Source of the DNA: Shewanella seohaensis | Lineage (GTDB): Bacteria; Pseudomonadota; Gammaproteobacteria; Enterobacterales; Shewanellaceae | DNA: 64,000 bases | Direction: 5' to 3' | Assembly: GCF_025449215.1 (NCBI RefSeq) | Contig: NZ_CP104900.1 | Span: 3,596,001 to 3,660,000 of the forward strand | In this document: piece by piece, positions 41,749 to 51,143 of the stretch | Layout of the letters: the number at the start of each line of letters is the position of its first letter | Position numbering within the stretch: position 1 is the first letter of the stretch | Program-made: the position numbers and the translations under genes | The notes under the pieces: model-generated | Told to the model about the DNA's origin: nothing | Seen by the model: only the letters and a program-made list of their open reading frames with translations | Database searches by the model: none

Positions 41749-43032
41749 TTAAGACTTTTTACCCCAAAATTCAAGGTTCGCCGCGGGTAACTGTTTACGC
41801 TTTTTCTTGCCGGTACCTTCGGGTTTCGCCTGCGGTTTTTCCTGCGCTAACACTTCGAGTGGCATTTCGGCATTCGCTTCAAATCCTGGGATTTGTTCAC
41901 GTACAAGTTTGATTTTGTTTTTCTTTTCAATCACGCCGAAGTGATGATATTCCTCATGGGAAATCAAGGTCACCGCCAAACCTGCCTCTCCTGCGCGGCC
42001 GCTACGGCCAATACGGTGCATATAATCTGCCGGACTTCTTGGTAAATCGAAGTTAATCACCACAGGGAGTTTATCAATATCAATACCGCGGGCTGCGATA
42101 TCGGTCGCAATCAACACACTGATGTCGCCACTTTTAAAACCATCGAGCACCCGAGTTCGTGCGCCTTGCGCCTTATCACCATGGAAGACTTCGGCACTGA
42201 TCCCACGTTTAGACAGCTTCTGTGCGAGGTGATTACAGGTGTTTTTAGCGCTAACAAAAATAAGCGCCTGCGACCACTGATGCTGTTTAATCAAGTGTGC
42301 CAACAGCGCCGTTTTTTGTTCACGGTTGACTGTGATAACGCGCTGTTCAATGGTGCTTTCTTGCTCACTTTGCAGATGATATTCAAGCGGTTGATGGAGT
42401 AATTTGGCCGTGAGTGCACGCACTTCTTCAGGGAATGTCGCCGAAAACAATAAGGTTTGTTTCTTGGCGGGAAGCGCCTCAAGCACTTGATTTAATTCAT
42501 CAGTAAACCCAAGGCTTAGCATGCGGTCCGCTTCATCCAGCACTAAGGCCGAGACGCGATTTAACTTAAGCGCATTGCTGGCTAATAAATCCAATAAACG
42601 GCCTGGCGTTGCCACCAGCACATCGGCTCCCGCGCGTAAGCTTTGCATTTGCAAATTAACAGACACGCCGCCAAACGCGGCAACTATCTTAAGTTGGCCA
42701 TTGAAGTGAGAGGCATAGGATAAAAAGCTATCGGCAACTTGCTGCGCCAATTCGCGGGTTGGCACGAGTACCAAACAACGCACTTGGCCTGCCGATTTTT
42801 CCGCGGTTTTCGCCTCAAACAGGCGCTGTAATAACGGCACGGCAAAGGCAGCCGTTTTGCCAGAGCCCGTATTCGCCCCCGCTAATACGTCCCGGCCACT
42901 GAGCACGGCCGGAATAGTCGCCGCTTGTATGGGCGTAGGCGCCGCATAGGTCAGCTCAGTGAGTCGATTACACAGGGGCGCAATAATGCCAAGTTCGGCA
43001 AAGCTGGCAACGGAGGAAGAAGCTTGGGTCAT
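41749..43032 (-). CDS. DEAD-box RNA helicase (RhlE-like)
   Basis: A 427-residue DEAD-box helicase. Q motif TPIQAATIP, motif I AGANTGSGKTAAF, motif Ib TPGRLLD, DEAD as VLDEADRML, motif III SATFP, and motif VI HRIGRSGRAGEAG are all visible. The C-terminal tail (about 395-427) is short and basic (GTGKKKRKQLPAA), as in RhlE. It remodels RNA, likely in ribosome assembly or mRNA decay. Not part of a clear operon. Confidence 0.93.
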   Translation of the reverse strand: MTQASSSVASFAELGIIAPLCNRLTELTYAAPTPIQAATIPAVLSGRDVLAGANTGSGKTAAFAVPLLQRLFEAKTAEKSAGQVRCLVLVPTRELAQQVADSFLSYASHFNGQLKIVAAFGGVSVNLQMQSLRAGADVLVATPGRLLDLLASNALKLNRVSALVLDEADRMLSLGFTDELNQVLEALPAKKQTLLFSATFPEEVRALTAKLLHQPLEYHLQSEQESTIEQRVITVNREQKTALLAHLIKQHQWSQALIFVSAKNTCNHLAQKLSKRGISAEVFHGDKAQGARTRVLDGFKSGDISVLIATDIAARGIDIDKLPVVINFDLPRSPADYMHRIGRSGRAGEAGLAVTLISHEEYHHFGVIEKKNKIKLVREQIPGFEANAEMPLEVLAQEKPQAKPEGTGKKKRKQLPAANLEFWGKKS

Positions 43033-43069
43033 AAAAAATTACATGGCTCATCAATAACAAATATGACCG

Positions 43070-43636
43070 CTATTCTAACGTAAAATGCGCTCCCTTGCTT
43101 GTCGATTCCAGCATTAACAGCTGTTGTTTCATCGTAAGTCCATAGGCATAACCGGTTAATTGGCCATTTTTACCAATGATACGGTGACAGGGCACAATAA
43201 TCGCAATGGGATTGGCGCCATTAGCGGCACCTACCGCCCTAACGGCTTTTGGCCTGTCGATACGCTGGGCGATATCGCCATAACTGCAACTCTGCCCATA
43301 ACCGACCTGCACCAGCGCCTGCCACACCTGCTGCTGAAACTCGGTGCCCTTAGGCGCTAAACTTAAGTGGAACTCGGTTAGCTCACCGCGAAAATAATCT
43401 TGAAGCTGCGCCTTTGCCTGCTCAATATGGCTTTTGGCCCGCGCAAGTTCGTCATTAGTTGCAACCTTTAGCGGGATCTCCGTTCGGCTCGAGCCCACGA
43501 CCGTTAAATGGCTCAATCCGTAGGCATTAGCATTGAGTTGTAGTTCGCCCACTGGGGTACTTAAGGTATCGACAGCGCAGGGCTGATAATCTTTGGCCGT
43601 TGGCGCGCTAATTAGTTGGGAGAAATTCTGGCTCAT
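43070..43636 (-). CDS. ogt: Methylated-DNA--protein-cysteine methyltransferase Ogt
   Basis: A 188-residue O6-alkylguanine-DNA alkyltransferase with the acceptor-site motif IIVPCHRIIG and the helix-turn-helix region SYGDIAQRIDRPKAVRAVGA. It directly repairs O6-methylguanine by suicidal transfer to the Cys. It lies 119 bases downstream of a gene with Ada-type and AlkA domains on the same strand, so the two form an alkylation-repair pair. Length and lack of an Ada N-terminal domain favour Ogt. Confidence 0.93.
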   Translation of the reverse strand: MSQNFSQLISAPTAKDYQPCAVDTLSTPVGELQLNANAYGLSHLTVVGSSRTEIPLKVATNDELARAKSHIEQAKAQLQDYFRGELTEFHLSLAPKGTEFQQQVWQALVQVGYGQSCSYGDIAQRIDRPKAVRAVGAANGANPIAIIVPCHRIIGKNGQLTGYAYGLTMKQQLLMLESTSKGAHFTLE

Positions 43637-43755
43637 AATGGTTCTCGTAAACGGCTTTAGTACAGTGTTTCGTACTGTGTTTCAAATAATGTTTCTATTA
43701 GTGGCTCTCATATGGAGCCTAGGTATTGGATCCATAACGCGTGGCCAGAAATACC

Positions 43756-45399
43756 TTATGCATTGGACCACAGCTGAAAGGTTAAATAACTCCCCCAAGG
43801 GGCGATATCCGCACTCACCTGCTGTGCAAGCGTTGTATAATCCAGCTGTTTTACCGCTTCAATATCCACGCCTTTTTGCGCGGCAACACTGGCTAATAAT
43901 TGTTTTTTAACAATTAAATCCGTGTGCAAGAAGATATTCGGATCGCCAAGTCCACGCAGTTTGGCATAGGCAATGGTCCAAGGGCCGATGCCTTTTACCC
44001 CAATCCACGCATCGACTGAGGCTTCGGGCTGCTCACAGATAAACGCCGCAAGCGCATTGAGCGCCAGTTTGCGTGCGCCGGGCATTTTAAGCTCATCGAG
44101 ACTCGCCTCACGAATCGCCTGCGGCGTGGGGAACAGGCGATATTCGCGCCCGTTTAAACTAAAGCGCTCGCCATAGGCTTCGACCAATATATTCAGTAAT
44201 TTAGTGGCCTGCACTACGCTCACCTGCTGGCCTAAGACTGCTCGACAACCCGCCTCAAACACCGAGCCTGCGCCCGGGATCCTAAGCCCGGATTTGCTAC
44301 TGAGTTTAAGATCGGTCAAGTGCTCTAGATTGTGTTCAATCTGCTGCATGTCGGCATCGAGATCTAAAATGCGTCGCACTTGGGTGATGAGCTTTTGTAG
44401 GCCCGATAAGGGCGAGTCAGGCGTTAACGTCAGCGTGATTTTAAAGCGATGCAGAGGCGCCTCATGGACGATATGCACCACAGCGCGAATATCCTCAAGT
44501 TGCAGAGTGCGGCCATACTCAAGTGGCGTATTTGGGTCAATCGCCCCATGGGCGTGAGAGTCTTCTGTGTCACTAAACCATTCCATGCCAGCGACGGCGC
44601 GCAGGCGATAAAAAGCTAATTGCGCCGACCAATCGAGTGGTGGCCGGTAGTACTGATACAGACTCAAGCTGTGCGCTGGCATCTCCTGCGAACAAACGAG
44701 TTCGGCACTCTCCCCGTCGTCTATTTTCGTCGTCGATTTCTGGCTGGATTTTCGTAACTGTGTAGGCGTTAATTGCAGCGCCTGCTGAAATGCCTCATTG
44801 AAACGGCGAATACTGTTAAAGCCTGCGGCAAGGGCGACCTGTGTGATGGGCAACTGCGTTTGATGCAATAACTGTTTTGCGAACAATAACTGACGATAGA
44901 GGGCAAATTGTTTAGGTGAAGTGCCAAATCCTGCGGTAAATAACTTATTTAAATAACGGCTGCTGATCCCCAGTTTGTCTGCCAAGGCCTCCACCGTTAA
45001 TCCTTGCTCGCCAGATAAGGCGCCAGCTTCAATCAAACCTATCGCTCTATCCAGGGTTGTGTTAGTACCTTTCCACGGATTAGAGCCAGGGGCACTGTCT
45101 GGGCGGCAACGCAGACAGGGTCTTAGTCCCGCCTGCGCAGCTTTAATGGCCGAGTCAAAATAACGAACATTTTCTTCCTTCGGCGCTACTGCGGGGCACA
45201 CTGTTCGGCAATAAATCCCCGTACTTAACACGCCCACAAAGAACTTACCGTCAAAACGTGGATCGCGGCTCATGCGCGCTTCGCGGCAAATCCCGGCGGA
45301 TATTTGGCAACCCTGCGAGTCGCTCGATGCCTGCTCGAATGGCGGTTTTGGGGCTGAATTTTGGCTCACGCTTGTCTGCTTCATTTGGCTATCCGACAA
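43756..45399 (-). CDS. alkA: Ada-type regulatory domain fused to AraC HTH and AlkA DNA-3-methyladenine glycosylase
   Basis: A 547-residue multidomain repair protein. About 40-115: Ada N-terminal zinc domain with Cys ligands in GIYCRTVCPAV and LRPCLRCRPD. About 125-215: AraC-type helix-turn-helix (LADKLGISSRYLNKLFTAGF, ITQVALAAGFNSIRRFNEAF). About 250-535: AlkA N-terminal domain and HhH-GPD glycosylase, with the hairpin WIGVKGIGPWTIAYAKLRGL and catalytic Asp in FLHTDLIVKK. It excises alkylated bases and may sense methylphosphotriesters to switch on its own operon. Start uncertain; a second in-frame Met occurs at residue 6. Confidence 0.9.
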   Translation of the reverse strand: MSDSQMKQTSVSQNSAPKPPFEQASSDSQGCQISAGICREARMSRDPRFDGKFFVGVLSTGIYCRTVCPAVAPKEENVRYFDSAIKAAQAGLRPCLRCRPDSAPGSNPWKGTNTTLDRAIGLIEAGALSGEQGLTVEALADKLGISSRYLNKLFTAGFGTSPKQFALYRQLLFAKQLLHQTQLPITQVALAAGFNSIRRFNEAFQQALQLTPTQLRKSSQKSTTKIDDGESAELVCSQEMPAHSLSLYQYYRPPLDWSAQLAFYRLRAVAGMEWFSDTEDSHAHGAIDPNTPLEYGRTLQLEDIRAVVHIVHEAPLHRFKITLTLTPDSPLSGLQKLITQVRRILDLDADMQQIEHNLEHLTDLKLSSKSGLRIPGAGSVFEAGCRAVLGQQVSVVQATKLLNILVEAYGERFSLNGREYRLFPTPQAIREASLDELKMPGARKLALNALAAFICEQPEASVDAWIGVKGIGPWTIAYAKLRGLGDPNIFLHTDLIVKKQLLASVAAQKGVDIEAVKQLDYTTLAQQVSADIAPWGSYLTFQLWSNA

Positions 45400-45566
45400 T
45401 CTTATTCACAATTTTGTACTTGTCGGTTACTGTACGTCACCCTATGCTAGCACACTCGCGGAAAACGGAACTGGATCATCGCGTGCTTTTAAAGTGCAAG
45501 ATCCTATATGCTAGACACCTCGACGTTTTCCCCCATTCACTTTTCTCAATAAAATAGAGTCAATTC

Positions 45567-47396
45567 ATGTTTAAACGATTTGAATCTTGGGTTGAAGCCC
45601 TGCCCGATGGCGAACCAACCAAACCGCCCACGGGGGTGTATGCGTTTTGTCGGCATTACACTAAGGGCTATGAATTACCGCTTATCTTAATGTCAGTACT
45701 GACGGCATTAATCGCCATGCTCGAAGTCTCGCTATTTGGCTTTATGGGACAATTAGTCGATTGGTTAGTGAAAAAAAGCCCTGAGACACTCTTTCAAGAT
45801 GAAGGCTCAACGCTGCTATTAATGGGGCTGATGGTCTTAGTGGTGATGCCAATATTAGTGCTATTCCATGCGCTGATCATGCATCAAACCTTGCTGGGTA
45901 ATTATCCCATGTCGATTCGCTGGCTTGCGCACCGCTATCTGCTCAAGCAAAGCGTCTCCTTCTATCAAAATGATTTTGCCGGTCGTATTGCCACTAAAGT
46001 GATGCAAACTTCCCTTGCGGTGCGTGAGACCGTGATGAAACTCCTCGATGTGCTGGTGTACATTTTAGTGTATTTCACCTCCATGCTGGTGATGGTGGCC
46101 AGTGCCGATGTGCGTCTGGTGATCCCCATGCTGATCTGGCTGGCGCTCTATATCGGTTTACAGTGGTATTTTGTGCCTAGGCTGAAAACGGTTTCAACCG
46201 AACAGGCCGATGCGCGCTCGACAATGACAGGACGTATTGTCGACAGTTACACCAATATCACCACGGTGAAGCTCTTCGCCCATACGGATAAAGAGGCCGA
46301 GTATGCCAAGGCGAGTATGCGCAGTTTCCTCGACACTGTGTACCGCCAGATGCGCCTCGTCACGGGGATAAGTGTCAGTGTGCAAGTGATTAACTATATG
46401 CTCGCCTTCAGTATTGCCGCTGTGTCTATCTTGCTCTGGAGTGACAATGCCATCTCTGTTGGAGCGATCGCAATTGCCGTGAGTTTAGCGCTGCGTCTTA
46501 ATGGTATGTCGCAGTGGATCATGTGGGAAATCAGTTCGTTATTTGAAAATATCGGTACAGTAACCGATGGGATGAATACCCTTTCCAAGACGACACTTAT
46601 CCAAGATTCACCCAATGCCAACACCTTAGTGGTTGAGCAAGGACGTATCGATTTTAATCAGGTGAGCTTCCATTACGGCGAAGAAACCGGTGTTATCGAA
46701 GATCTTAACCTCAATATCAAAGCGGGCGAAAAAGTCGGTCTCGTTGGCCGCTCGGGCGCGGGTAAGTCCACCCTAGTGAACCTGTTGATGCGTTTTTACG
46801 ATGTTGAGAAAGGCCAAATTTGTATCGATGGTCAAGATATTAAAGCGGTCAAGCAGGACTCACTGCGCTCACAGATTGGCATGGTGACCCAAGATACGTC
46901 TCTACTGCATCGCACAATTAGAGAGAATATTCTTTACGGTAATCCCGATGCCAGCGAAACCCAACTCGAACATGCAATAAAACAGGCTCAGGCCCATGAT
47001 TTTATTAATGAACTGACTGACCCTAATGGCAATCATGGCTTAGATGCACAAGTGGGTGAACGTGGGGTTAAGCTCTCTGGTGGACAGAGACAGCGTATCG
47101 CGATTGCTCGGGTACTATTGAAAAATGCGCCGATTTTACTGCTAGATGAGGCGACCTCTGCCTTGGACTCCGAAGTGGAAGCGGCAATTCAGGAAAGCTT
47201 GTACGAATTGATGCAAGGAAAGACAGTGATCGCGATTGCCCATAGATTATCTACTATCGCGGCAATGGACAGATTAATCGTGCTCGATCAAGGTCGTATC
47301 GTTGAGCAAGGAACCCATCAAGAGTTGATTGCCGCAGGCGGTATCTATGCCCAGCTTTGGGCCCATCAAACGGGTGGCTTCCTCGGGATTGAGTAG
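45567..47396 (+). CDS. ABC transporter, fused permease and ATPase (exporter type)
   Basis: A 609-residue half-transporter: six membrane helices (about 35-320) then a nucleotide-binding domain with Walker A GRSGAGKSTL, Q-loop MVTQDT, signature LSGGQRQRIAIARVLL, Walker B ILLLDEATSALD and H-loop AIAHRLSTI. It should act as a homodimer. Exporters of this class carry lipids, peptides or drugs; the substrate cannot be told. Single gene followed by a terminator. Confidence 0.92.
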   Translation: MFKRFESWVEALPDGEPTKPPTGVYAFCRHYTKGYELPLILMSVLTALIAMLEVSLFGFMGQLVDWLVKKSPETLFQDEGSTLLLMGLMVLVVMPILVLFHALIMHQTLLGNYPMSIRWLAHRYLLKQSVSFYQNDFAGRIATKVMQTSLAVRETVMKLLDVLVYILVYFTSMLVMVASADVRLVIPMLIWLALYIGLQWYFVPRLKTVSTEQADARSTMTGRIVDSYTNITTVKLFAHTDKEAEYAKASMRSFLDTVYRQMRLVTGISVSVQVINYMLAFSIAAVSILLWSDNAISVGAIAIAVSLALRLNGMSQWIMWEISSLFENIGTVTDGMNTLSKTTLIQDSPNANTLVVEQGRIDFNQVSFHYGEETGVIEDLNLNIKAGEKVGLVGRSGAGKSTLVNLLMRFYDVEKGQICIDGQDIKAVKQDSLRSQIGMVTQDTSLLHRTIRENILYGNPDASETQLEHAIKQAQAHDFINELTDPNGNHGLDAQVGERGVKLSGGQRQRIAIARVLLKNAPILLLDEATSALDSEVEAAIQESLYELMQGKTVIAIAHRLSTIAAMDRLIVLDQGRIVEQGTHQELIAAGGIYAQLWAHQTGGFLGIE

Positions 47397-47460
47397 CTTT
47401 AAACGTTTTTTAAGCTCACCACTTTGCACTTTGATTTGAAAAATCATTGATTTGGTATGT

Positions 47461-47486
47461 AAAAGGCGACCTCGAGTCGCCTTTTT
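47461..47486 (+). terminator. Terminator after the ABC transporter gene
   Basis: AAAAGGCGACCTCGAGTCGCCTTTTT: perfect stem with a T run, 65 bases after the stop codon. Confidence 0.88.
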
Positions 47487-47768
47487 ATTTGGCTTTATTA
47501 TTTGCGTTTGCTTTGTTGGCAGGGGGAGAGGCACAAAGAGTTAGTTGCAGGTAACTATCCCCCACAATCTCCTCAATCCTCAACAGGATCCGCATCCTCA
47601 ACAATATCCGCAAACAGGCCCCTTTAAGTATGGTGCTCTGCTGAAATGAGACGCCATTTACTCTTATATAGGTACTGCGATTTGATAAGACGTAAATACC
47701 GCAGAAAGTACCTACTCCTCTAACACAATCCAATACAAATAAACTGATACTATCTCAATAGAATTGAC

Positions 47769-47803
47769 TTATGGCTTATGGCTTATGGCTTATGGCTTAT
47801 GGC
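47769..47803. repeat. Tandem repeat of five 7-base units (TTATGGC)
   Basis: Five perfect head-to-tail copies of TTATGGC in non-coding DNA between the ABC gene terminator and the tRNA terminator. Such short perfect arrays are prone to slippage and differ between strains. No function is evident. Confidence 0.9.
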
Positions 47804-47823
47804 AGGAGCGCGAATTTTAGATA

Positions 47824-47849
47824 CAAAAAAACCACCTAACGGTGGCTTA
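47824..47849 (-). terminator. Terminator of the tRNA-Glu/tRNA-Ala operon
   Basis: On the minus strand AGCCACC, loop GTTA, GGTGGT then TTTTTT, 40 bases beyond the last tRNA-Glu gene. It closes the leftward tRNA operon that starts near 49690. Confidence 0.88.
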
Positions 47850-47888
47850 TTGTTCTCAACTAACATTAGCGATTAATCTTAGTTGAGG

Positions 47889-47964
47889 TGGTATCCCCTA
47901 GGGGATTCGAACCCCTGTTACCGCCGTGAAAGGGCGGTGTCCTAGGCCTCTAGACGAAGGGGAC
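47889..47964 (-). tRNA. tRNA-Glu (TTC), copy 1
   Basis: A 76-base cloverleaf with encoded CCA. 5' end GTCCCCTTCGTCTAGAGG, anticodon stem-loop CCGCCCTTTCACGGCGG with UUC, T-arm GGGGTTCGAATCCCC. Last gene of the leftward operon. The 1:72 pair is G-U in this and all other tRNA-Glu copies here. Confidence 0.98.
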
Positions 47965-48006
47965 ACAAGGACATATTAATTTGAATTTTCATTCCCGCTT
48001 AACATT

Positions 48007-48045
48007 GGCGGTATCCTAGGCGCACTTCTAAGAACAGAAGGAGAC
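48007..48045 (-). pseudogene. Fossil of the 5' half of tRNA-Glu, copy a
   Basis: Minus-strand sequence begins GTCTCCTTCTG and continues to CCTAGGATACCGCC, matching the tRNA-Glu 5' acceptor, D-arm and start of the anticodon stem, with a few inserted and changed bases. The anticodon and 3' half are missing and replaced by spacer that resembles that next to tRNA-Ala. It lies in the 180-base spacer between two intact genes. Confidence 0.55.
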
Positions 48046-48144
48046 ACAAGGACCGATGTTTAGCCTCATCACTGAGGTCTTACTGTTAACTCACAAATCA
48101 CTCGCTAGTCATTTGTGATAGCACCCTATCTTTATGGGATAGAG

Positions 48145-48220
48145 TGGTATCCCCTAGGGGATTCGAACCCCTGTTACCGCCGTGAAAGGGCGGTGTCCTA
48201 GGCCTCTAGACGAAGGGGAC
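48145..48220 (-). tRNA. tRNA-Glu (TTC), copy 2
   Basis: 76 bases, identical to copy 1, CCA encoded. Separated from copy 3 by the short 99-base spacer that has no half-gene fossil. Confidence 0.98.
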
Positions 48221-48319
48221 ACAAGGACCGATGTTTAGACTCATCACTGAGGTCTTACTGTTAACTCACAAATCACTCGCTAGTCATTTGTGATAGCACC
48301 CTATCTTTAAGGGATAGAG

Positions 48320-48395
48320 TGGTATCCCCTAGGGGATTCGAACCCCTGTTACCGCCGTGAAAGGGCGGTGTCCTAGGCCTCTAGACGAAGGGGAC
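48320..48395 (-). tRNA. tRNA-Glu (TTC), copy 3
   Basis: 76 bases, identical to copies 1 and 2, CCA encoded; anticodon UUC. Confidence 0.98.
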
Positions 48396-48437
48396 ACAAG
48401 GACATATTAATTTGAATTTTCATTCCCGCTTAACATT

Positions 48438-48476
48438 GGCGGTATCCTAGGCGCACTTCTAAGAACAGAAGGAGAC
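48438..48476 (-). pseudogene. Fossil of the 5' half of tRNA-Glu, copy b
   Basis: Same sequence and same offset (81 bases from the end of the neighbouring tRNA) as copy a. Confidence 0.55.
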
Positions 48477-48575
48477 ACAAGGACCGATGTTTAGCCTCAT
48501 CACTGAGGTCTTACTGTTAACTCACAAATCACTCGCTAGTCATTTGTGATAGCACCCTATCTTTATGGGATAGAG

Positions 48576-48651
48576 TGGTATCCCCTAGGGGATTCGAACC
48601 CCTGTTACCGCCGTGAAAGGGCGGTGTCCTAGGCCTCTAGACGAAGGGGAC
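48576..48651 (-). tRNA. tRNA-Glu (TTC), copy 4
   Basis: 76 bases, identical to copies 1-3, CCA encoded; anticodon UUC. Confidence 0.98.
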
Positions 48652-48693
48652 ACAAGGACATATTAATTCGAATTTTCATTCCCGCTTAACATT

Positions 48694-48732
48694 GGCGGTA
48701 TCCTAGGCGCACTTCTAAGAACAGAAGGAGAC
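48694..48732 (-). pseudogene. Fossil of the 5' half of tRNA-Glu, copy c
   Basis: Same as copy a; the base just outside the fossil differs (ACATAAGG in place of ACACAAGG). Confidence 0.55.
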
Positions 48733-48831
48733 ATAAGGACCGATGTTTAGCCTCATCACTGAGGTCTTGCGGTTATTTCACAAATCACTCGCTAGTCATT
48801 TGTGATAACACCCTATCTTTAAGGGATAGAG

Positions 48832-48907
48832 TGGTATCCCCTAGGGGATTCGAACCCCTGTTACCGCCGTGAAAGGGCGGTGTCCTAGGCCTCTAGACGA
48901 AGGGGAC
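48832..48907 (-). tRNA. tRNA-Glu (TTC), copy 5
   Basis: 76 bases, identical to copies 1-4, CCA encoded; anticodon UUC. Confidence 0.98.
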
Positions 48908-48949
48908 ACAAGGACATATTAATTTGAATTTTCATTCCCGCTTAACATT

Positions 48950-48988
48950 GGCGGTATCCTAGGCGCACTTCTAAAAACAGAAGGAGAC
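48950..48988 (-). pseudogene. Fossil of the 5' half of tRNA-Glu, copy d
   Basis: Same as copy a with one changed base (CTAAAAACAG in place of CTAAGAACAG on the plus strand). Confidence 0.55.
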
Positions 48989-49087
48989 ACAAGGACCGAT
49001 GTTTGGCCTCATCACTGAGGTCTTACTGTTAACTCACAAATCACTCGCTAGTCATTTGTGATAGCACCCTATCTTTAGAGGATAGAG

Positions 49088-49163
49088 TGGTATCCCCTAG
49101 GGGATTCGAACCCCTGTTACCGCCGTGAAAGGGCGGTGTCCTAGGCCTCTAGACGAAGGGGAC
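49088..49163 (-). tRNA. tRNA-Glu (TTC), copy 6
   Basis: 76 bases, identical to copies 1-5, CCA encoded; anticodon UUC. Next to a tRNA-Ala gene on its 5' side. Confidence 0.98.
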
Positions 49164-49227
49164 ACAAGGACATATTAATTTGAAAACTATTAATGACTAA
49201 CAGTGCTCTCGCTTAATACGGCGAATT

Positions 49228-49303
<76 letters not shown>

Positions 49304-49410
49304 AAACTCTTTCGACATGACTGATATTCAGTATATATCGCAGAAACTGGATTTGTTCTTACCAAACGACTCGTTAGTCATTTGCTAGGAACCCTATGTG
49401 ATAAACATAG

Positions 49411-49486
49411 TGGTATCCCATAGGGGATTCGAACCCCTGTTACCGCCGTGAAAGGGCGGTGTCCTAGGCCTCTAGACGAATGGGAC
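49411..49486 (-). tRNA. tRNA-Glu (TTC), copy 7, variant acceptor stem
   Basis: 76 bases with encoded CCA. It differs from the other six only at the acceptor pair 6:67, which is A-U here and C-G in the rest, a compensated double change. Confidence 0.98.
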
Positions 49487-49553
49487 ACAAGGACATATTA
49501 ATTCGACTTGCATTATTACTAATGCTTATCCCGCTTAATATCGGCGGTAAGTT

Positions 49554-49629
<76 letters not shown>

Positions 49630-49696
49630 AAACTTATCAAGCTGTATTTAAGTGCACTACAAGCATTCGCTCGTCTGTGTCTCAACTGCGAGGCGC

Positions 49697-49725
49697 ATTC
49701 TATGCAGCACACCCAAAAGTGTCAA
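49697..49725 (-). promoter_or_regulatory. Promoter of the tRNA-Ala/tRNA-Glu operon
   Basis: On the minus strand TTGACA, a 17-base spacer, TAGAAT, then a GC-rich discriminator GCGCCTCG. This is near-perfect sigma-70 with the discriminator of growth-rate and stringently controlled stable RNA promoters. It begins nine bases after the gltX stop codon. Confidence 0.85.
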
Positions 49726-49733
49726 CTCGTTTT

Positions 49734-51143
49734 TTAGGAATTTATTCTATTTGCTACAAATTCAATCGCTTTGGAGATTCTTTGCTCACAACGAGCCTTT
49801 CCTATTAAGAATAAGGTGATATCTAAGCCAGGAGACTGCCCTGCACCTGTCACAGCGACACGTAATGGCATACCCACTTTACCCATACCGACTTCTAATT
49901 CGGTCGCGGTAGCTTCAATCGCTTGGTGGATAGCTTCAACAGTCCACTCAGTTAATGCAGCCAGTTTTTGTTGCACTAATTGTAATGGCTCAAGCGCGAC
50001 ACCACGTAAGTGCTTTTTCGCTTGTTCAGCATCGAACTCTGCGAAGTCTTCATAGAAGTAGCGGCTAGAAGCGGCTAACTCTTTTAAGGTCTTAGCGCGT
50101 TCAGCCAATGCAGTCACTACCGCAGATAAAGCTGGGCCATTTGAGGTATCAATCTTTTGATCGTCCATGTGCCACTGTAAATGGCTAGCCACATATTCAG
50201 GATCAAGCGTCTTAATATAGTGTTGGTTTAACCAAACCAGTTTTTCGGTATTAAAGGCAGATGCCGCCTTATTGATATCATCTAGCTTAAATAGCTGCTT
50301 CATTTCTTCTAAAGAGAAGACCTCTTGATCGCCGTGTGACCAACCTAAGCGAACCAGGTAGTTAAGCAGCGCTTCAGGCAGGTAACCGTCATCACGATAT
50401 TGCATAACGCCTACAGCACCATGACGCTTAGACAATTTGGCACCGTCATCCCCTAAAATCATCGACACGTGGGCATATTCAGGAATAGGCGCGCCTAATG
50501 CTTTAAGGATATTGATTTGACGCGGCGTATTGTTGATATGATCTTCACCACGTACCACACAGGTGATCCCCATATCCCAATCGTCAACAACCACACAGAA
50601 GTTATATGTCGGAACGCCATCGGTACGGGCAATGATCAGATCATCTAATGCATCGTTTGAAAACTCGATACGGCCACGAACATGGTCATCAAATACCACT
50701 GAACCGCCGATGGGGTTTTTAAAACGCACCACAAAAGGCTCATCGGTATCACGCGCCGGCAAGTCACGGCAGCAACCATCGTATTTTTGGGCTTCGCCAT
50801 TTGCCGCTTGTGCTTCTCTTAAAGCATCGATACGTTCACGCGAGCAATAACACTTATAGGCTGTGCCCTGCTCTAACATCTGCGCGATGATCTCGTTGTA
50901 ACGATCAAAACGCTTAGTTTGATAGTACGGGCCCTCATCCCACGTCAAACCTAACCAGTTCATGCCTTCTAAAATGGCATCGCATGCAGCCTGAGTAGAA
51001 CGTTCAATATCCGTATCTTCGATACGTAAAACAAACTCACCATTATTGGCACGGGCTTGTAACCAAGAATATAGAGCTGTACGGGCACCGCCCACGTGCA
51101 AAAAGCCTGTTGGGCTTGGGGCAAAACGCGTCTTAGTTGTCAT
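49734..51143 (-). CDS. gltX: Glutamyl-tRNA synthetase GltX
   Basis: A 469-residue class I synthetase, same length class as E. coli GltX (471). HIGH-type motif in [20 protein letters not shown] (His-Val-Gly-Gly), KMSKS-type motif in [13 protein letters not shown], and zinc ligands in CYCSRERI and CC near residue 100-125. It attaches glutamate to tRNA-Glu, whose seven genes lie just downstream on the same strand. On its other side are divergent tRNA-Val genes, an order also known from E. coli. Confidence 0.97.
   Translation of the reverse strand: MTTKTRFAPSPTGFLHVGGARTALYSWLQARANNGEFVLRIEDTDIERSTQAACDAILEGMNWLGLTWDEGPYYQTKRFDRYNEIIAQMLEQGTAYKCYCSRERIDALREAQAANGEAQKYDGCCRDLPARDTDEPFVVRFKNPIGGSVVFDDHVRGRIEFSNDALDDLIIARTDGVPTYNFCVVVDDWDMGITCVVRGEDHINNTPRQINILKALGAPIPEYAHVSMILGDDGAKLSKRHGAVGVMQYRDDGYLPEALLNYLVRLGWSHGDQEVFSLEEMKQLFKLDDINKAASAFNTEKLVWLNQHYIKTLDPEYVASHLQWHMDDQKIDTSNGPALSAVVTALAERAKTLKELAASSRYFYEDFAEFDAEQAKKHLRGVALEPLQLVQQKLAALTEWTVEAIHQAIEATATELEVGMGKVGMPLRVAVTGAGQSPGLDITLFLIGKARCEQRISKAIEFVANRINS

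Noticed and set aside
43593..43910. 105-codon plus-strand frame across ogt and alkA ends
   Set aside because: Overlaps the coding ends of two clear minus-strand genes.
47889..49163. Regularly spaced near-identical repeats resembling a CRISPR array
   Set aside because: The repeats are 76-base tRNA-Glu genes with encoded CCA, and the spacers are homologous to one another, not unique.
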